Positions 1 to 11,390 of a stretch of DNA of 64,000 bases are shown one piece after another. Both the position numbers and the translations under genes were made by a program. The DNA lies in assembly GCA_021234155.1 (NCBI GenBank), contig JAJEKV010000124.1, positions 1,879,094 to 1,943,093 on the forward strand. Direction: 5' to 3'. Every line of letters starts with the position of its first letter. Position 1 is the stretch's first letter. The DNA comes from Isoetes taiwanensis (taxonomy: Eukaryota; Streptophyta; Lycopodiopsida; Isoetales; Isoetaceae). A model generated the notes under the pieces. It did no database searches and was not told the DNA's origin. It saw only the letters and a program-made list of their open reading frames with translations.

Positions 1-833
1 CCTTCATTTTTCACAAAACACTCAACAAAAACAGTACACAACATTTTTTTCTCTTCGGCTATCATTTACAGGTTTTTTATGTATGCCCAACAATACTGGG
101 CATTATAACTATACACTCTATGAAGTGTAGCTCTATTACAGTTGAAGGCCCAACTCCTATGAAAAATCAATTGGCTTGATTATCTTTCACTTGTAGTGTT
201 GTACAAAATTCTAGCTTTGCATTTTTTATTTGGACCACACATTCATACACTAAAATAGCTTTCATATTATGGAATCACATTGAAGAAGTGTAAATCTGTA
301 GAAGAAAATGCTTATGTCTTGGAAATGCGACTTCAAATGCTCTTCGCGTCTGATCCAAAGTTCTTACTGATGCTTAGCTATGTATATTAATACACATCAC
401 TGATGCAGAAAGGGCGTACAAGAAGCTTGCAATGCCTATCAATTCTACCACCCCAATTTTAGAATGATGAATGCATAAACACAACCAAGCCAGATTTGTA
501 AAAATGAACAATTGCTAAAGTAAATACCAAATAAAATGCGACAAATTTCCCTTACAAAGGTTGTGTACTCAATTGACACACATAAATAACTATTAGGTGT
601 CTAACACCTATTATTTTCTTCAAAGTCTCACTGGAATATGTATTACATAACATAAGAATAATGGAAAAATGACTTGAAATAAAAAGACATTCTCAGTATT
701 GATATACATTATTATTATTCTCTCTGTCTTGAATATAGATAACTTCTTATGCCCTACATTAGGGCAAAGGCATTGACACATGCCCTTACATAATCAAAAG
801 TCAATATTGACACACAACCTATGTATGCCAGAA
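1..833. other. AT-rich DNA without a recognisable gene
   Basis: No long reading frame, splice-bordered exon, terminal inverted repeat or tandem array was recognised. Base composition is like the other intergenic parts of the window. Confidence 0.5.
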
Positions 834-1179
834 TGTGCAATTACTATCCCTTACATGATCATGTCACACCTTCCACATCGAATTTTCTTAGATGACCAAA
901 TCTAAAAGAAGAAATTCCCTGTTTTTCACAATTATTTTTTCCAAGAAATGTTCGACTGTGCATGCTTTAATGAAAGTGATCCAATAATCAAAACTTGATG
1001 CTGCAAATGGTCAAGATTCCATGCTAGGCTTAAGGCTTAGATTTGAACTTGCAGTTTTAGGTGTGTGCGGCGTAAACCTTAGGTGCATGGGTGTGCATCG
1101 TCTACATGTTTCTAAGTAAAGCCTGACAAACTCAAACATGTGTATCATCTACATGTTTCAAAGTAAAGCTCAACAACTC
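834..1179 (+). repeat. Dispersed repeat, copy A (inverted partner at 47279-47570)
   Basis: The stretch from TGTGCAATTACTATCC through the GTGTGCGGCGTAAACCTTAG segment is matched, in reverse complement and in the same order, by 47279-47570. Both copies hold CATGATCATGT, TTCCACATCGAATTTTC and GCATGGGTGTGCATC. Copy A also has a short internal duplication of the ACATGTTTC(T/A)AAGTAAAGC segment near 1106-1180. At the right-hand copy the repeat lies just inside a minus-strand Helitron 3' end, and copy A lies 1.1 kb inside the plus-strand Helitron 3' end at 2284. I therefore infer that both are Helitron-borne; no autonomous Helitron protein is visible. Confidence 0.7.
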
Positions 1180-1260
1180 TTCTAATTTTTCTTTATTCTT
1201 ATTGATTTCTCCGACTTTCTTTCTATTTTGTCTTGCTTACTTACTTCTTCATCCATGTAG

Positions 1261-1833
1261 ATGGTGCACATATGGGTCCCATGGTATGTCTTTGGTCACT
1301 ATGTCGCCAAATGCCTAAAGGGTGATAGAAATTATCACGTCTCTAATGTTACTTTTGTCGTACGTGCTCTTGGATCATGGTATCATTGGGAACGAAAATA
1401 CCATGCTCATGTGCATGGGGTAGCAAACGTGGAAATTGAGGAGCTAATTGCAAAGATCAAAGAAATATTTTGCACCGACGAGGTCGTCAAGTTGGAGCAC
1501 TACATCCAACTAATTGACGACTTTCTCTTTGCTGAAGTCTACCCAAGGGAACATTGTCTATGTGGATGTGCTTTGAGAGAGGTTGATGGAGGATGGAGTA
1601 CTTGTTTCTACTAATTGGGTAATATAATGCTTTGACTAACCTCCAATTGTTTGTTTCTTTTATCAGATGACAAACAATACTGTGCACTGGCGAATTGGCA
1701 GTGGAAAAAGAACTCACCTGTGTTGGAATATGTAATGGAGAACGTTTTAGGGTCTATAGATCTTGGAGTCCCGATGCGGTATCCGATTCCACTATATGAG
1801 ACTAACTTCGGGATGAGTTGTCTCACGTGCTAG
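1261..1833 (+). CDS. Unrecognised small gene or gene fragment, possibly two exons
   Basis: An open frame of 117 codons runs from an ATG at 1261 to 1614. A second open stretch in another frame (about 1667-1833) follows a pyrimidine-rich TTTTATCAG that could serve as a splice acceptor. The first part is aromatic-rich early on and then has an acidic, helical-looking segment. I recognise no domain in either part and no obvious signal peptide or membrane segment. No clean donor was found that joins the two frames, and the block sits in repeat-rich DNA between two Helitron-associated sequences. It may be a captured exon or chance. Confidence in it being a functional gene is low. Confidence 0.22.
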
Positions 1834-2254
1834 ATAGTCGTGAGACATCGTGGGTAGTACGAATCAATGACTCGCACGTGCATTTCACTTTTACCCCAGC
1901 TAAGATGTTGAAGTGAAGATATCACGAGAGAATCCAAAAAAGTACAAGATCAGGCCCTTTGTGATGTGCGCCATGTGGAGATGCATATTTAGAGTTCCGT
2001 CATGAACCAAGATAATATTATGTGTTTTATATTTCTATACCTATTTTTTGTTGATGTATTTAACTACTCCTAAGGGTGAGATTTTGAGCATAAGTTTTGG
2101 ATCTGTCTTTCCAAATTTCGTCTTTCCAAATATAATTGCCGCCCACATTTCTTATAAACATTGTATTTTCTCTACTGAAATCTATAAACGTAAAGTTAAT
2201 ACATTTATGATACCTTAAACGTTAAAGTTCGAGTTACCACATGCCAGGACCTAT

Positions 2255-2284
2255 GCCCGGCAATGCCGGGCGCACGTTTACTAG
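2255..2284 (+). mobile_element. Helitron 3' terminus
   Basis: A perfect 8-bp stem, GCCCGGCA / TGCCGGGC, lies nine bases before CTAG, and the next base is T. A subterminal hairpin 8-12 bases before CTRR, with insertion before T, is the diagnostic 3' end of plant Helitrons. The sequence just upstream (834-1179) recurs next to another such end at 47198. Confidence 0.75.
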
Positions 2285-2286
2285 TA

Positions 2287-2480
2287 ATAGAATAGAATGT
2301 ATTTTTAACATGGTCAAGTTGGAAACCATTACAATTTTATAGACTTAATTGGTAGCCAATCATTAGGATTTTTCCCATCAAACTATTAACATTTTGATTT
2401 ACTTTGATGGTAACGGTGCGTACAATAAATTATGAAATGCTTTCTAAACATTTTATTACTTGTGTAGAGTAGAAAGAATT
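2287..2480 (+). repeat. About 195-bp dispersed repeat, copy A (inverted partner at 42785-42985)
   Basis: From AATAGAATGTATTT to GAGTAGAAAGAATTAT this matches the reverse complement of 42785-42985 with scattered substitutions and small indels. It begins directly after the Helitron 3' end, so it may be the pre-insertion host repeat. Confidence 0.7.
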
Positions 2481-2510
2481 ATCTATCTATCTATCTATAT
2501 ATAGTACTAA
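2481..2510. repeat. ATCT microsatellite and possible Helitron 5' end
   Basis: A run of about four ATCT units ends in TATATATAGTACTAAAGCC. Plant Helitrons often start TC followed by an AT-rich TATATA/AAAGC segment, so a Helitron may begin at about 2493. No matching 3' end was found downstream of the gene fragments at 5125-11390. Confidence 0.3.
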
Positions 2511-5124
2511 AGCCAAAATAAGATGATAGTTTATGCGGCATCTTGGCCATTGAATTTTTTTAACTCATTTTCGTCCCTGGATTTTTGTCTAGGGATTCGA
2601 TAGCTTGTTTAAGGCGCGCGGTTCTGTTTTTTCCAAAATTGGAACGAGAGTGTTGTCGCCTCTTTGCTAAGGCTTTTGACTGGGCAGAGACTCGATTCCT
2701 TCTTAGGTATTGTATTAGGTAATTACTTCCCTTGTTTGTGTGGCATCTTGGCGTCTTATGTGTTAAGCATGTGCCTTATTTCCTCTGAATGATTCATATT
2801 CTCTTTATGATCAATCATTGTGTTGCCACAGATTTTGCAATTCGTGCTTCATGTTTTGAATTTGATTGTCTTGCCTCATACTTTGCAAAAGGAATACCCA
2901 AATTTCATGATGGAAATCAGTTGTGTAGTCTAATTCTCTGTAGTTGATGCTGAATTATCAATAACGCAAGGTTTTGGTATGAGATTACATCTACTTCAAT
3001 ATATTTAACTGCTTTTGAACTCATGTCAAAAGGCATGGTTTGAGTTTAAAGATGACCAAATGTCTAATCAGTTTCAAAACATTAACACTTTAACGTTATA
3101 AATTTGCGAGCGATAATCCCTGACAAGAGGATGTGGCTACATCTCCATTTTGCAAAAGGAATACCTAAATTATCATGATGAAAATCAGTTATGTAGTCTA
3201 ATTCTCTGCAGTTGATCCAATCTCTGTATCTCTTTAACTGAATTAGCAATAATGCAAGTTACAAGTGTTTTTGGTATGATCCTGTTAGATTTCTTACTAG
3301 CATTTAGTACCTCATCCTTGATCCAGTTATCAATCTTTAGCTCCTCTGCTTATGGTTTATCCACCGTATGGCCATAAATATGCCGCTGTACTTTGGCATG
3401 CAGTCACAACCTATAGAATCCTGAGGTGAAATTGTCCTTGGCATATCACTTCTAACAAATTTTGGGTCATATGTTGGGGCCCCTGGCACCTCTCATTTCG
3501 CTTATTTATAATTGGAGGCGGCTATGATTTTGAAATATGAAATACAATTTCGCCTAAGGTTTTGAGGAAATATCGAACCTCTATACGATTTTGACTAAGA
3601 TTTTAGAATATGAAATACGGGGGCCCGAACCTCTACCAAAATCACTCAATGTCCTAATAAGACTACTTTAACCAATGTACCCAGTGAGCTAATGTGATTA
3701 TTTTTTATCTTGAATTCATGTTTTTTGGATTGCCTCTAGGGGGGCAATCCCTTGCTTGTGTGGGTTTTCGTCATATTCTTGATATATGCCATTATATTCC
3801 TAAAATATGCGGAAAACTGTTACAAACTTGCTACTGGGAGTAAACTGGCAGTCACCCCTATTGCTGGGGGCCGCTGTTCGAACTGTCTACCCGGCTGTGT
3901 GTTCCCGCCAGTGTTTATTTTTGCTTTGGAGGGTTTGCCATTCCGGGTTAGTTGGAGCGGAAAGGTAAAAGATGCAGTGGCTATTTTTTGAGTGTTCTGT
4001 TGGAATGATTGCTATAACAGAAGGGGGATTTGTTTGTGGCATTTAAAATGCAAAACAAGGTTTGGACGTAAAATGCATTCTCATGGACAATATCTTCTGA
4101 AAAGATTTTCTATATTGATGCAAGCACAAGTCACTTCATTTTACATTGTTTGTGGTAATCGTTACTCACTAACATGTTGTTTTATGTAGCTTAGAACATC
4201 CGTTTTCACATTCATCGAGTTGAGTTTACTTGCTTTCTATTCCCTTATAACTCCTCGGCAGAGCTTTGGGCCAAAAAACATCAAACAGAGGCTGGACGTG
4301 CATTTTTGTGACCGATAAGGCTCCTCAAATTTCTATTCTCCATTCTAAATATAAATTCTAAATATTTATGGCAATGGAGCTGCAGATATACCAATGTAGT
4401 TGTGGTGACTGGAGCAAAATTGTAGTTGAAGTTGTCTATAAAAAAGCATCTGGAACACTCTGTAATAGCATGCAACAAATCTTTCTGCAGCAATTCTTCA
4501 CCGAGTCTTATGTGGGTCTATAGAACAACGTCCAATCCAGCTTTAAGGATGCCTATAACCAGAATTTTCACACAAACAAAGGATTCCAACTTCTGTTTTG
4601 TTGACAATGAGGCATAAACTGAATTTTTTTTTTATAGTGTTCTTTGTTGTCATCCCTTGTCAGGAACGAACCTTGACATTACTATGCCTTTCCAGCCATT
4701 GCTTGCTTTCGTAATAAACCTCATCGTAGTAGAACACTTATTCAAAACCCTCATTAACTTTTATGTACCTTTGTGTATCACACCAAGTATTGGGACAGCA
4801 AGGTGATAATATCATTGTACTTGTGGCCCTTTGCAAACAAGGTGGAGTTTCTTTTTTGCATTTCCTTCACTCACATTAAAAGTTCTTTACCATCTATGCA
4901 TGATATTTACGTTTTCAGTTTGTTTGCTTTGTCTCGCGCATGTGTAATCCAAAGATCCTAAATTTGCCTATGATAAGCCTTGTATATAGCACACATGTTA
5001 CTTCTCACATTTTCTAGTTGCTTACGTCTCTGATGGTCTTCAAGAAGACTTAGATTGGCAGTTCGATTTTGCATGTTAAAATATGTACGTCATGGTCACT
5101 TAGTTCTTTTTGGGTCTTTTGCAG
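2511..5124. other. Intergenic or intron-like DNA, no gene recognised
   Basis: Short plus-strand open frames (for example 3752-3991 and 4426-4617) show no family resemblance and no consistent exon borders. Two similar stretches near 2880-2960 and 3150-3240, sharing TTGCAAAAGGAATACC and GTTGTGTAGTCTAATTCTCT or a close variant, look like an old local duplication. Confidence 0.45.
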
Positions 5125-5656
5125 GATAACCTCCACGAGTACTTGGAAATGATGCAAGCTGTTCATACTGCATTTTTGGACCGAGCTAATGCATTGTTGA
5201 CTTTATAGACATTGATGACAGATATTTTCACAATGCAAGGGCGGATTGAAAAACTATCTGTAGCATCATCAAAGGTTTTTGGTGGTGATAGATCAAGGAA
5301 CCGCAAAGTGGATGAGCTGAAGGAATCAATGAAACTTGCAGAGGAATCCCGAGAATGTGCACAGACAGAGTATGAATACATTACGGCATACAAATGCATC
5401 TATTAAGTTGATACATGCAGGCAAGTTATTTGTTGTGCAATTCTTCTGCTTCAACTGAATTAAAATAATATTTTAGATGCCAGAATATTCGGGTAACACT
5501 TTTGCTACAAAAGGGAATGGGTCTCAGCACCAATGATCACTTTGGACTTTATAGCTTCTTGATGTTTCTGATAGGTCCTTATAGGTGCCCTTGCGATGTG
5601 TCTACCTTGATAAAGTCTGATTTGTTTCGCAGGAGCGCAATCGTGGTGAGATGCAG
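5125..5656 (+). pseudogene. Sorting nexin 1-type fragment (BAR region), broken
   Basis: The exon starts after TTTTGCAG at 5125 and encodes YLEMMQAVHTAFLDRANALL, then KLSVASSKVFGGDRSR, a run very like the coiled-coil BAR part of plant SNX1. SNX1 is a PX-BAR retromer subunit that shapes endosomal membranes. An in-frame TAG at 5206 replaces the glutamine expected there, a single C-to-T change. A second exon begins at 5633 after a CGCAG acceptor (ERNRGEMQ) and stops at once. The PX domain and the rest of the BAR domain are absent. The piece lies head-to-tail with SEC24 and tubulin pieces from unrelated loci, which suggests capture by a mobile element. Confidence 0.8.
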
Positions 5657-6883
5657 TAAGAAGCATAAGAATTAGAAAAAAGTGCGTAGAATTAACAATG
5701 ATAAAATAAAAACGGGGATAGGTTCTTGATATTTCCAATCGTTACTTAATCAACATATGAGCATTCTTTTTTTCTTCTCCTTGATTGCTTTTGTAAATGG
5801 CAAAAATAATGAATGTAGTTCAAAAGATATTGGAGCTCTGTAGTGTCTGATATTATTATGTGATATTATGCCATAAGTATAATTTTAGGTAGGATCACAT
5901 CATTGGCATGAAATTTAAAAGATGAAATAAAATAGAAAAGAACTATACCTACTTTGCAATCTACTAAAGGTTTTTATATCGTTCCTAGGGACTCTTTTAA
6001 GGTTTTTAAACCTCAAAGAATTCAGGAAGCTTCTGATGGAGAGAAATTCAGATATGAGCTTGCCAGGCATTTAAAAAAGGAAACAGCTTGGGAGGCTGTT
6101 ATGCGTATTCGTTGTGGGAAAGGTATCACAGATCATTGAACACAGATTCTCTCATGTCTTCCTTATACATTGTGTTTTTAAGTCAAACATTGTTTATGTG
6201 TCTGTCCTCTAAAACAGAGATCAAGTATTCTAGTTTCCATGTTCATTTCATGCTCATGAGCTCAGATCTGTTATCCCTTCCAGCGGTGGATTGTGATAAG
6301 ACATTTACAGTCCAGTTTGCATTAGAAGATACATTGTTGACAAGTCAAACTGTCTATTTCCAAGTTGCTTTGTTGTATCCTTCAATTCAAGTTATCATTA
6401 TTTGGATAACTGCTTCCTATTGGCACTTTTCCTTTATTATATAAGGTATGTTTATGTTTATGTGTATTCCTTCATGTACGGTGGCATAGATATACATCTT
6501 CTGTAGGTGAGAGACGCATCATAGTTCATACCCTAGCTGCTCCAATGGTCAGTGATCTGAGTGAAATGTATCGGGCTACTGATGCAGGTGTAATTGTTGG
6601 CGTTCTGAGCAGGCTTGATAAAGTTTTTAGGGGAAAACTACAAAATACCCCTAACTTTTTGCAAAATTCACAGTATACCCCTAACTTTCTAAAAATTCAC
6701 AAAATGCCCCTAAAAAACCTATACATGTATTTGTATTTCTTATGTTTTCATAAAATGCCCTTAACTTTTGTTTTATTTCATAAAATACCCCTAACTTTTA
6801 ATGAATTCAAGAAATGTCCCTAACTTTTGTAATATTTTACCAAAAGCCCTTGCTCAACGTATGACAATTTAGAACATTAACAA

Positions 6884-8008
6884 CACATAACAACCAACAC
6901 ATAACAACCATTGACATTAACAACCAATACATAACTACCATTGACATTGTGGAAGTGGGCGTGGAATACATTGCCTCCTCCTAAAATCCGTACCCTTTTG
7001 TGGCGGATCTTGCACCGTAGCCTCAGGGTGAATGTCCGAATACACAGGTTCAAGCCTCAGGTAGCATAAACATGCCCTTTATGTGGGAGGCGACGTGAGA
7101 CCATTGAGCACTGCTTTGTCCTATGCACAGAGGTAGGGGCAGCTTGGTCCTGGGTGAGAGCCCTCTTTGGGACTTCACTATGCGATCAAAAGATTCTCTT
7201 GGGAGTCCTTCCTAGCGGTGGGGCGGTGGCCAAGCGGCGGCGTTTCATTTATCGCGAGCTTGGCTTTTGTGGCTGATTTGGAAAAAGACGGAGGCGAAGG
7301 TCTTTCGAATCGCGATTAGCTTAGCCCTTTTCGGTTGGTTCCGATCTTGAGGCATAAGTTGTGGCGGCGTACCAAGTCTCAAGCTTGTGCAGCGCGATTA
7401 AGCGGGGAAATTTGGTCGACATTCTGCAGATTGTGGATCATGATGGAAACTTCATTTCTTAGCACCACACTTATCATTGTACTTGATCGCATTCTAGTGG
7501 CTTAATATATTCTTATATTCTTCCAAAAAAAAAAAAAAAAAAAAAAAACTACCATTGACATTAATTAACACAACCATTGGGTCCAACACATTTAAATTAA
7601 AATCCCCTTAAACCCCCTTTGGTTTGGGTGCATATTCACCGCGGGGTGACTCAGAACAGCGAGAGTTGGATAGGCATATTCACTCCTTATTCCTTAATCT
7701 ACACCGTACGTAAAGTTCCTCGTTTGTGGGGTATGCAAGTACAAAATTTGCTATACTGTATAACAAGATTAAGCAAAAAATACTATAAGATTTCAAGCGA
7801 ATACTATATGGTGTTGATTTCATATTATGCAAAATACAATTATGAGGGCTCTCGGCTGCCCTCGCCATCCCCCTTGTGAATATGCACCCAAACCAAAGGG
7901 GGTTTAAGGGGATTTTAATTTAAATGTGTTGGACCCAATGGTTGTGTTAATTAATGTCAATGGTAGTTATGTATTGGTTGTTATGTGTTGGTTGTTATGT
8001 GTTGGGGG
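6884..8008. repeat. Fold-back (long inverted repeat) element, split by the LINE
   Basis: Ignoring the LINE, the arms 6884-6948 plus 7547-7639 are the reverse complement of 7875-8008. They share CATTGACATTAATTAACAC, the GGGTCCAACACATTTAAATT block and the TAACAACC repeats. The innermost arm GGTTTGGGTGCATATTCAC (7621-7639), with its mate at 7875-7893, encloses a 235-bp core and may be a separate small MITE. Confidence 0.75.
6949..7546 (+). mobile_element. 5'-truncated L1-type LINE (zf-RVT tail) with poly(A)
   Basis: The frame encodes LPPPKIRTLLWRILHRSLRV, then CPLCGRRRETIEHCFVLC: the zinc-binding reverse-transcriptase tail (zf-RVT) of plant LINEs, with C-x2-C...H-x4-C spacing. There is a stop before the CPLC motif and another after about 110 codons. 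The copy ends in about 24 A residues and is flanked by a 16-bp target duplication, AACTACCATTGACATT, at 6933-6948 and 7547-7562. It inserted into the left arm of the fold-back element and is the innermost layer here. Confidence 0.88.
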
Positions 8009-8529
8009 ATTTAATTTTTATATGTTGGATGTTAATGGTTTGTGTTGCAAAAAACTTTTTTTGGCCCCTAGGGACGTCACAACCCGCCTCCCCCCCGGTG
8101 TGACAAAAATTTTAGAATTCAAACCAGAAAAAAACTAGAATTCATTTGAAGCTTTCATCACCTGTAGCTTTTGAATTTCATCACAATAAAACAAATAAAA
8201 CATAAGTAAAAGTTACCATAAAAATAGAGCAGATTGATCCCATTATTCTGAAAGTCATAAAGTTTGCAACACCCATACACAAACATTTTTCAACTGGAAT
8301 TTAACAGCAGCCTTTGGCCTCCATGGATTCTTGTGGTGAGAAACCAAAGTGGGAAACGTTTCTGCTTGTTAGCACAAGGATCTAGAAGCCTTGGAATTTG
8401 CTTAATAACTGCCTCAAAATCTAAAAATGCATGGTAATTTTTTGCAAGCTTCATTCGGAATGAGCCATAAAACAATATCCAATAGCGCAATCCTGTATTA
8501 ATCAGCTGGTATGATGTGAAAGCCTTCCA
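8009..8529. other. Non-coding filler of the Mutator-like element
   Basis: No exon or repeat was recognised, apart from a C-rich stretch near 8090-8100. Confidence 0.45.
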
Positions 8530-8940
8530 AACCGGCCGAGAAATTGCTGTTTTAGCATAGATATCTTAACCAAACATATCCAAATTATAAACTATCAAAA
8601 AGATCTCGGAGAGAGCTATCCAACACAATAAAAATCATCTGAAACAGAGCTCTGGATTAAAAGTTATGATAAGAAATGTGTTGTCGGCGGGGAAACTGCA
8701 CTACATGCGCCCTTCAAGGCCTTCATGTGCCCAACTCGGCCGAAAAATTGCTGTTTTAGCATAGATAAATTAACCAAACATATCCATATCATACATTATC
8801 AAAAAGATCTCGGAGAGAGAGCTTTCCAACGCAATAAAAATCATCTGAAACAGAGCTTTGGATCAAAAGTTATGATAAGAAATGTGTCGCCGGTGGGGAA
8901 ACTGTACTACATGCGCCCTTCAAGCCTTTCATGTGCCCAT
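8530..8940 (+). repeat. About 205-bp tandem duplication
   Basis: Two copies in direct orientation share ATTGCTGTTTTAGCATAGAT, ATCAAAAAGATCTCGGAGAG, AAAATCATCTGAAACAGAGC and CTACATGCGCCCTTCAAG, with scattered changes. Confidence 0.85.
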
Positions 8941-9055
8941 TATGCACCACACACACAAAAAGAGGACTTTTGTTGTGAGCCATTGGTTGTTGACCATTAT
9001 GCACCACACGCATAAAAAAAGGGGCTTTTGTTGTGAGCCATTGGTTGTTGACCAT
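8938..9055 (+). repeat. About 60-bp tandem duplication
   Basis: CATTATGCACCACAC(A/G)C is followed by TTTTGTTGTGAGCCATTGGT and TGTTGACCATT, twice in a row. Confidence 0.85.
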
Positions 9056-9492
9056 TGAAAAAAACAGGCTAAAATCAATGGCTTAGAAATGGTGCACTCT
9101 AGATGTACGCATTAGTACATCCATTTGAATACATCACGAAATCATAGGAAAACCTTAGTGAAAAGCGTACAAAAACACAAAGAAAACCCCCTGTTATTAT
9201 GCTACATATTAGAAGATATTGATGGAATACCCCTATCATCTAAACGAAATTCAAAGATTCAAGCAAGAACATACCGGAATTCAGGTTGGAGAAGATCATC
9301 CATCAACGAAGCTCCATCTTGCAGCAAAATCCTTCATCCTGGCCTCTACTCAAGTGGAACTCCACCGATGCGTAATCGGGATTCCGGAAGTCCCGCCAAC
9401 GGGAAGTTTTTGCAAGTTTTTTGGTTGTGTTACAGTTTTGACAAATACGAGGAGGGGTATACGCTTTTTGACAAATACGGTGCACAAGTCTA
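9056..9492. other. Unassigned internal sequence of the Mutator-like element
   Basis: Overlapping open frames of 81-133 codons occur on both strands (for example 9125-9526 plus), but none resembles a known family. A captured plant gene piece is possible but not shown. Confidence 0.35.
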
Positions 9493-10310
9493 TATAGGGG
9501 CATTTCATGAATTTTCTCAAAGTTAGGGGTATGTTGTGAATTTTGCAAAACGTTAGGGGTATATTGTAGTTTTTCCCAAGTTTTTACTCTATTGATAATT
9601 GTAACGGATTCTCAGCTCTTGACATGGCTTATCGATTATTGTATTGTTGGCAATTTATACCTTAAATTAGAAAATTGAGATGAGATGTTAATCTATAAAC
9701 TGAGATGAATGTTTGATATGAACAGCAATTGACAAATCACTAACAACAAAATTGAAGGATTCTCGTCAGAGTCTACAGACGCGTTTGGTTAATGCACTAC
9801 GGGAATACCGTAACCTGTATGCTGTGAAACATTAGTTAATGGGACATTTAGTATACCCAGAATTGTTGAAACTACTTCCACTTTACATAATGTGCCTCTG
9901 CAAGAGCTTGGCATTGCGAGGAGGCTTCTTGGATGCTCACCCAGATGAACGTTGTGTGGCTGGCTATGAAATTATGACAATGTCCTGTTCTCGACTTCTA
10001 AAGCTCATCTATCCATCATTGTTTCGGGTTGATGAATTCTTGTTGCAGGTGCGTGCTTCTGGAAGACTCTTCCATTTATCAGTATACTGTGCTTCTTTTA
10101 ATACTGACATTTGGTTGGGTAGGGCGATAAATCAGAACCTAGGGATCTTATTTATCCTCCAAGACATCCATTGTCCATGGAAGTCCTTGATCCACGTGGC
10201 GAGTTCCTGTTCTATGATGGCTTCAGATTTGTTCTGTGGCTTGGGAATCTTTTGCAAACAGATTTGTTATACAGCTATTAGGACAAGAAGTTGCTAGCAG
10301 TGCTGATTTG

Positions 10311-10799
10311 AGAAAGGTTAGTCATTACTAAACATTTTGTTGGTCTTGTCCCCATCATTTATTGAATCATCCTGCGACATGATCTTAACTGGACCTTAAC
10401 TGGTTTAGGGCGATTTTGGCATAATAACTAAACTACATGAAGGGCTGGGTTTGTGCCATCTCTGCATAGGACATGGAGCGCTTTTTGTTATTAGACATTT
10501 AGTCTATTAGCTTGGTGGCCTAAAATGTCATGTTGAAATTACATAGTGAGCCTTCCCATGCATGAAAGAAAATTTTCATTTGCTACCATTTGATGTTAAT
10601 ATTAGTGCATGTGTAGAAGTATAACACTTTCTCAGCTGCATTTGTGCAAGGAATTTTACATAGTTTACATTGCACCTCTCCGTCAATGCATTTTGTGAGC
10701 ATCTTTCTTCAAGACCTAATTAAGATATCAAAACCTAGTGAAACACAAGCAATCAGCAAACTTGGCATTTGAACTGTAATGGGCATAATAGGTCGATAG
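10311..10799. other. Spacer between the SEC24 and tubulin fragments
   Basis: No exon-like sequence was recognised. Confidence 0.45.
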
Positions 10800-10829
10800 G
10801 ATAATAACACAAGTAGTGAATTTGTGTTT

Positions 10830-11390
10830 GTCCTGACCCAAGGATCCACTTCATGCTTTCATCATATGCATTGGTGATTTCTGGCGAGAAAGCATATCAC
10901 GAGCAGTTATTTGTTGTAGAGATTACCAACAGTGCATTTGAGCCTGCTTCCATGATGGGCAAATGTGATCCTCGATACGGAAAATACATGGCATGTTACC
11001 TAATGTATAGAGGGGATGTTGTTCCGAAGGATGTGAATGCTTCTGTTGCAACAATCAAAACGAAGAGGACAATTCAGTTTGTGGATTGGTGCCCAACTGG
11101 ATTCATGTGGAATAAACTACCAGCCTCCTACTGTGCCAGGAGGAGATCTTGCCAAGGTTCAGAGGGCTGTCTACATGATTTCTAACTCTTCCAGTATTGC
11201 AGAGGGGTTCTGCAGAATTGATCATAAGTTTGATCTCGTGTATGCCAAGAGGGCCTTTATGTATGTTGGTGAAGGTATGAAAGAAGCTGAATTCTCCGAG
11301 GCACGTGAAGATTTAGCTGCTCTTGAGAAGGAAGATGAAGAAGTTGGTGCTGAATCTGGCGATCCTGAAGATGAAGGTGAGGAGTATTGA
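10830..11390 (+). pseudogene. Alpha-tubulin C-terminal fragment, frameshifted
   Basis: The reading begins near [11 protein letters not shown] and continues with [40 protein letters not shown] and [18 protein letters not shown], the conserved C-terminal third of alpha-tubulin. After GF the frame shifts at about 11105, and the next frame continues [44 protein letters not shown] and an acidic tail ending EEY. The segment before YVGEGM lacks a few residues. The GTP-binding N-terminal two thirds are absent. The frameshift and truncation make it a pseudogene. It is in line and co-oriented with the SEC24 and nexin pieces. Confidence 0.9.

Larger units (their letters stand above)
6630..9577. mobile_element. 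Mutator-like TIR element, non-autonomous, 2948 bp
   Basis: The left end starts GGGGAAAACTACAAAATACC and the right end, in reverse complement, starts GGGAAAAACTACAATATACC. The two arms stay similar for about 85 bp (6630-6714 and 9493-9577) and contain repeated TACCCCTAACTTT motifs. The element is flanked by a perfect 9-bp target duplication, AAGTTTTTA, at 6621-6629 and 9578-9586. Nine-base duplications and long TIRs are typical of Mutator-like elements. No transposase was found inside. It carries a fold-back element, a LINE tail and two local duplications, and lies within the SEC24 fragment. Confidence 0.85.
5990..10310 (+). pseudogene. SEC24 (COPII coat) fragment with introns, interrupted by a Mutator-like element
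   Basis: SEC24 is the cargo-binding subunit of the COPII vesicle coat. Recognisable exon pieces in order are: ASDGEKFRYELARHLKKE...AVMRIRCGKG (about 5990-6120); AVDCDKTF...LLTSQTVYFQVALLY (from 6284 after TTCCAG); GERRIIVHTLAAP...LSEMYRATDAG (6507-6615 after TGTAG); DSRQSLQTRLVNALREYRNL through SLALRGGFLDAHPDERC to LYPSLFRVDEFLL-like residues (about 9727-10050); and SMEVLDPRGEFLFYDGFRF (about 10140-10300). These fall in the trunk/beta-sandwich, helical and gelsolin-like parts of SEC24. The N-terminal half is missing, a TAG follows REYRNLYAVKH at about 9834, and the last piece ends early. The element at 6630-9577 sits between the third and fourth pieces. Not a working gene. Confidence 0.82.

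Noticed and set aside
7501-7546. The A run as a simple microsatellite
   Set aside because: It is the poly(A) tail of the LINE, bounded by a 16-bp target duplication.
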